DNA of 8,182 bases, from NCBI GenBank assembly GCA_964627045.1, contig CAZVIK010000181.1:1-8182 (forward strand), in the 5' to 3' direction. The DNA is from CAZVIK01 sp964627045 (GTDB lineage: Bacteria; Acidobacteriota; Terriglobia; Bryobacterales; Bryobacteraceae). Of the stretch, positions 6,064 through 8,182 are shown piece after piece (position 1 is the first letter of the stretch; every line of letters starts with the position of its first letter). A program made the position numbers and the translations under genes. The notes below the pieces were generated by a model. It did no database searches, was not told where the DNA came from, and saw only the letters and a program-made list of their open reading frames with translations.

Positions 6064-6612
6064 TCATGTACCCGTACTCCCAGCATTGCCTGACGCCGTA
6101 GTGTCCGGCGGCGATACATCCCTCGATGCAAATGCCAGCATTAGTCCTACAAGAAGATTTGCACCAATGTGAATGAAGCGAAACACGACAACTCGCGACT
6201 GAATGATCTCTCCGTCAACATTTGAGTATGTGACAATCCAGGGCACCAACGGCCACAGGGCTGCGAGAACCAAAGCAAGAGTAAAGAGCCTGAAACCGAT
6301 CCTCCATTTGGGATGCTGGAAGTCGAGTACTGCACCAGATCCGGCGATGGCGATGAGCGATGCCGTGGCTGGTGCGAGGAACCAGAGCGCGAGGAAGAAG
6401 AGCATACCGAGTCCGCTGACATCGCGCGCAGCTTCACGCACCGGGTAGACCGGTGTGTCTATCTTATCTCGGAGATCGGCGAAGCCCAGCATTTGCGAGC
6501 CGCTCCAGGCGACCACGCCAGCGACCAGGAGAATGGATAGTGCGGCAAACAACATTGAGATGCACAGGTAAATGGGAAATCGTGTTACGCGTATTTCAGC
6601 CTCAAACATCAT
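6064..6612 (-). CDS. Four-helix integral membrane protein, family unknown
   Basis: A 182-residue protein with four hydrophobic segments: ~13-36 (YLCISMLFAALSILLVAGVV), ~66-92 (GLGMLFFLALWFLAPATASL), ~105-128 (GFRLFTLALVLAALWPLVPW) and ~141-163 (VVVFRFIHIGANLLVGLMLA). A polar loop ~40-65 and a polar Ser/Thr/Gly tail complete it. The overall pattern resembles small DUF2975-like four-helix proteins, but I cannot confirm that family. The start is the first of two adjacent ATGs, with GGAGG at 6623-6627, ten bases upstream. It is the first gene of the leftward cluster. No catalytic motif is visible. I see no convincing promoter: a TATACA-like box lies just before the ribosome binding site but has no matching -35. 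Confidence 0.8.
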   Translation of the reverse strand: MMFEAEIRVTRFPIYLCISMLFAALSILLVAGVVAWSGSQMLGFADLRDKIDTPVYPVREAARDVSGLGMLFFLALWFLAPATASLIAIAGSGAVLDFQHPKWRIGFRLFTLALVLAALWPLVPWIVTYSNVDGEIIQSRVVVFRFIHIGANLLVGLMLAFASRDVSPPDTTASGNAGSTGT

Positions 6613-6922
6613 ATCGCGCTAACCTCCTCGGTTTGTATAGCAATGCAGGACAGCCTCTTCATCCTGATGTCCCGGTTCAGCGGGAATTGGACAATCGCCG
6701 ATTTTTCTAAGCGACTACAGTCAGTCGTAGCCGCCGGTTCAATTGTGCGTTTTTTGAGGCATAGGCGGTCTATCAATCCGATGAGTTGTAGGAGGGCGTG
6801 AGAGGGGCGCTCCCACGCCCTTCCTGTCGTACGACAGGACTCATCGTCTCGATGAGCCGCACCGGGGTATCCCTTGACCGGTTGCTCGCCAGCAGAGCCA
6901 GCCTCCGTTTCGCCCGGTAGGG
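6613..6922. other. Gene-free stretch between the envelope operon and the IS element
   Basis: About 310 bases with no convincing gene. A minus-strand frame is open across it (114 codons from 6953), but its product is compositionally random and spans several hairpins, so I reject it. The part nearest the operon (6613-6750) should hold the operon promoter but shows no clear -35/-10 pair. A six-T run lies at 6750-6755 without a preceding stem. The right half (6779-6856) is packed with inverted repeats. The left end of the IS element must fall somewhere here, most likely right of about 6780, but its inverted repeat cannot be identified without the other end. Confidence 0.6.
6779..6856. repeat. Cluster of overlapping inverted repeats, REP-like
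   Basis: Four pairings are visible. CGATGAGT (6779-6786) matches ACTCATCG (6839-6846) perfectly and would enclose two inner hairpins. Inner hairpin 1: GGGCGTG (6794-6800) with CACGCCC (6814-6820), extended by GGA/TTCC with one bulge. Inner hairpin 2: CCTGTCGTACGACAGG (6823-6838), a perfect 16-base palindrome. Alternative: CTCATCG (6840-6846) with CGATGAG (6850-6856), a 7-bp stem with a three-base loop. The first and last pairings compete for the same arm. It may be a REP/MITE-like unit, the subterminal region of the adjacent IS, or a structured RNA. No U-tract follows on either strand, so it is not a classical terminator. Confidence 0.75.
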
Positions 6923-7933
6923 TTAGTTTACCAAAACGCACGGCCATGAGCAAGCGTTTTCTGCGAACACCTCCTTTCGGGCGGCCTGGCGGCGCTGTTT
7001 GCGTTCGGCACGGGCCGCTTCGAGTTTGCGGTCGCGCGATGCGAAAATCTCGGCGTCGCGGCCTTCGAGTTTGTCTTTGGGCGTCACGAATCCGATGGCG
7101 CTGTGCAAGCGGACCTCGTTATAGTGCGCCACGAATTGGCCCACGATACGCCGGGCGTCGTCGAGCGACAACGGCGTTTGCGGTCGAATGCATTCGGTCT
7201 TCAGCGACTTGTGCCAGCGCTCGATCTTGCCGTTGCTTTGCGGGTAATACGGCGAGGTCCGCACGTGGGTCATGCCGCTGATCCGGATGAACTCCTTGAA
7301 GTCCTTGGCGATGAACTGGGGGCCGTTGTCGGAGATGATTCGGGGACGCGCATCGGGGAACGTTTCCTTGGCCCGTTCGAGAATGATCTCGATGTCGGCC
7401 TCGGTCATCGCCTCGCGGATCTCCCAGTGGACGATGAAACGGCTGCATCCGTCCAAGACGCTGCACAGGTAGTAAAAAGTCCCGCAAATGTTGAGGTACG
7501 ACACGTCCACGTGCCAGTGCTCGTGCGGCTCGAGCGGCTGGACGAACCCCGTGCCCTTCTTGGATTCCTTGCCATTCCACGGGTTCAAAAGACCGGCCTC
7601 GTGCAGCACCCGCCACACGCTCGTCGGCCCCACTGCCACCACGTCCGCGTCCAGCATCATGAACGTCAAACGGCGGTAGCCCTCGTCGGGATGCTCCAGA
7701 TAATAGGCGATGATCGCCTGCTTCTCCCGGTCCTCCAGCCAGAAGTCCCGCGGGATCTTGCCGTTGTGCTCGTTCACCTTGCCGTAGCGGGCGTGCCAGT
7801 CGTAGAACTTGCTCTTGGCAATCCCCAGCCAGCCGATGAACCGGCCCAACGCGATTTCGGTCTTCTCCGACCAGCCGTTCACGAAATCCATGATCGTATC
7901 TCGCGTATCATGTGGCACCCAGGTCCCTTTCAA
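6923..7933 (-). CDS. IS3-family transposase OrfB, DDE integrase domain
   Basis: A 336-codon frame (from a TTG at 7931-7933) encoding the catalytic half of an IS3-type transposase. Residues ~20-60 are a helical DNA-binding region (GRFIGWLGIAKSKFYDWHAR). Residues ~62-120 are HTH_21-like (EKQAIIAYYLEHPDEGYRRL). Residues ~133-295 are the retroviral-type integrase core. Catalytic residues are D143 (HWHVDVSYL), D202 (IISDNGPQF) and E238 (NGKIERWHKSL); the spacing between the last two is the classic 35 residues. HYNEVRLHSAIG with TPKDK closes the core. A basic Arg/Ala-rich helix follows (~298-320). The frame overlaps the orfA stop by four bases (TTGA). In this family OrfB is made mainly as an OrfAB fusion by -1 frameshifting, and the required signal is present, so the TTG may not be used. 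The frame is intact with no stop or missing catalytic residue. Confidence 0.93.
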   Translation of the reverse strand: MKGTWVPHDTRDTIMDFVNGWSEKTEIALGRFIGWLGIAKSKFYDWHARYGKVNEHNGKIPRDFWLEDREKQAIIAYYLEHPDEGYRRLTFMMLDADVVAVGPTSVWRVLHEAGLLNPWNGKESKKGTGFVQPLEPHEHWHVDVSYLNICGTFYYLCSVLDGCSRFIVHWEIREAMTEADIEIILERAKETFPDARPRIISDNGPQFIAKDFKEFIRISGMTHVRTSPYYPQSNGKIERWHKSLKTECIRPQTPLSLDDARRIVGQFVAHYNEVRLHSAIGFVTPKDKLEGRDAEIFASRDRKLEAARAERKQRRQAARKEVFAENACSWPCVLVN

Positions 7934-8182
7934 GGCTCCCCAAGACTTTTTTTTAGAGCGACGTGTTCCTCCATCAACTCCGCCAGCACCTCGTCCTTGC
8001 GGTGCAGCTTCGACTCCAAAAACGCGATCCGCTGTTCCCGCGCCGAGGTCTCGGACTTCGACTGGCGCTCAAACGCCGCCGTCCCGTTCTCGAAGAATAT
8101 CTGCTGCCACCGGTAGAATTGCGTCGGTTGAATCCCGGCATCGTCGCACACCTGCGACACCGGAACCTTCTCCACCAAGTGC
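7930..8182 (-). CDS. IS3-family transposase OrfA, HTH protein, 5'-partial
   Basis: The visible 83 residues are the C-terminal part of a Tnp_1-type OrfA, which binds the element's inverted repeats. HLVEKVPVSQVCDDAGIQPT followed by QFYRWQ is the second and recognition-helix part of the HTH. QSKSETSAREQRIAFLESKL and the residues to ~75 form the leucine-zipper-like coiled coil used for multimerisation. The frame is open through the right edge and the family's initial helix is missing, so the start lies outside; the TTG at 8176-8178 is not the start. It ends LKKSLGEP and TGA, just downstream of the A8 frameshift site. Confidence 0.9.
   Translation of the reverse strand, partial: HLVEKVPVSQVCDDAGIQPTQFYRWQQIFFENGTAAFERQSKSETSAREQRIAFLESKLHRKDEVLAELMEEHVALKKSLGEP
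7947..7972 (-). promoter_or_regulatory. Programmed -1 frameshift signal for OrfAB
   Basis: On the minus strand orfA reads CTA AAA AAA AGT across a run of eight A (7947-7954), which provides the slippery heptamer A AAA AAA. Slipping back one base continues AAG TCT TGG GGA GCC TTG directly into the orfB frame with no stop. A Shine-Dalgarno-like GGAGG (7968-7972) lies 13 bases upstream of the A-run, the spacing of known stimulators in dnaX and IS911. It sits inside orfA codons, not before a start codon. Confidence 0.88.

Larger units (their letters stand above)
6923..8182 (-). mobile_element. IS3-family insertion sequence, right end outside the window
   Basis: It is defined by an orfA/orfB pair with IS3-family organisation: an HTH orfA, an overlapping orfB with a DD(35)E integrase core, and an A-run -1 frameshift signal between them. 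Only the coding part is delimited here. The left terminus lies left of 6923 within the 6780-6922 region and cannot be set because the opposite inverted repeat is not in the window. The coding frames are intact, so the element may be active. Confidence 0.88.

Noticed and set aside
6628..6680. TATACA-like -10 box upstream of the four-helix protein gene
   Set aside because: No acceptable -35 hexamer at 16-18 bases, and it would leave a very short leader; too weak to call a promoter.
6750..6755. Run of six T as a possible rho-independent terminator
   Set aside because: No stable stem lies immediately before it on the plus strand, and on the minus strand the run is A, not U.
6609..6953. Minus-strand 114-codon frame across the gene-free stretch
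   Set aside because: It runs through several perfect hairpins and the end of the transposase gene; residues are a translation of repeats, with no ribosome binding site or domain.
7103..8116. Plus-strand 337-codon frame opposite the transposase
   Set aside because: Antisense shadow of orfB and orfA, both with clear catalytic and HTH motifs.

Overview
The window looks like a piece of an uncultured, moderately GC-rich Gram-negative-type bacterium. It has a Sec signal peptide, a lipobox protein and an IS3-family element. A heptanucleotide inverted repeat of the GATTNCG type at 1040-1118 is, to my knowledge, of a kind often seen in environmental Planctomycetes and other deep-branching lineages. 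The taxon cannot be fixed from this sequence, so treat any phylum guess as weak.

Layout. (1) 1-2770, plus strand, GC-rich: the late-gene end of a prophage or prophage remnant. It holds the 3' part of a portal protein and a Mu-F/SPP1-gp7-like minor head protein, joined by an ATGA overlap. An inverted heptamer repeat sits at the seam. The head protein carries an unusual C-terminal tandem repeat of SAP/HeH-like helical units and ends in a short tail that looks out of frame. (2) 2763-6612, minus strand, lower GC: six genes in one direction that look like one operon. In transcription order they are a four-helix membrane protein, a secreted protein with two PsbP/DcrB-like domains around a TPR hairpin, an ankyrin-repeat lipoprotein with an apparent ATC start, a 56-residue two-helix membrane protein, a 25-residue single-helix peptide, and a TPR-like protein with two C-terminal membrane helices. 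The two smallest genes are easy to miss but have good ribosome binding sites. (3) 6613-6922: a gene-free stretch with several perfect or near-perfect hairpins, two of which share one arm and exclude each other. (4) 6923-8182, minus strand: an IS3-family insertion sequence with complete orfB and orfA running off the right edge. The two are linked by a textbook -1 frameshift site (A8 run with a Shine-Dalgarno-like stimulator 13 nt upstream).

How the parts work together. The two phage genes encode parts of the capsid vertex and head-assembly machinery, but no complete phage module is visible and they end abruptly against the convergent minus-strand operon. The leftward operon encodes almost only envelope, secreted or membrane products, with protein-protein interaction folds (ankyrin, TPR) on both sides of the membrane. 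I know of no described system with this gene set; it is the best candidate here for something undescribed, and its function cannot be inferred from sequence alone.
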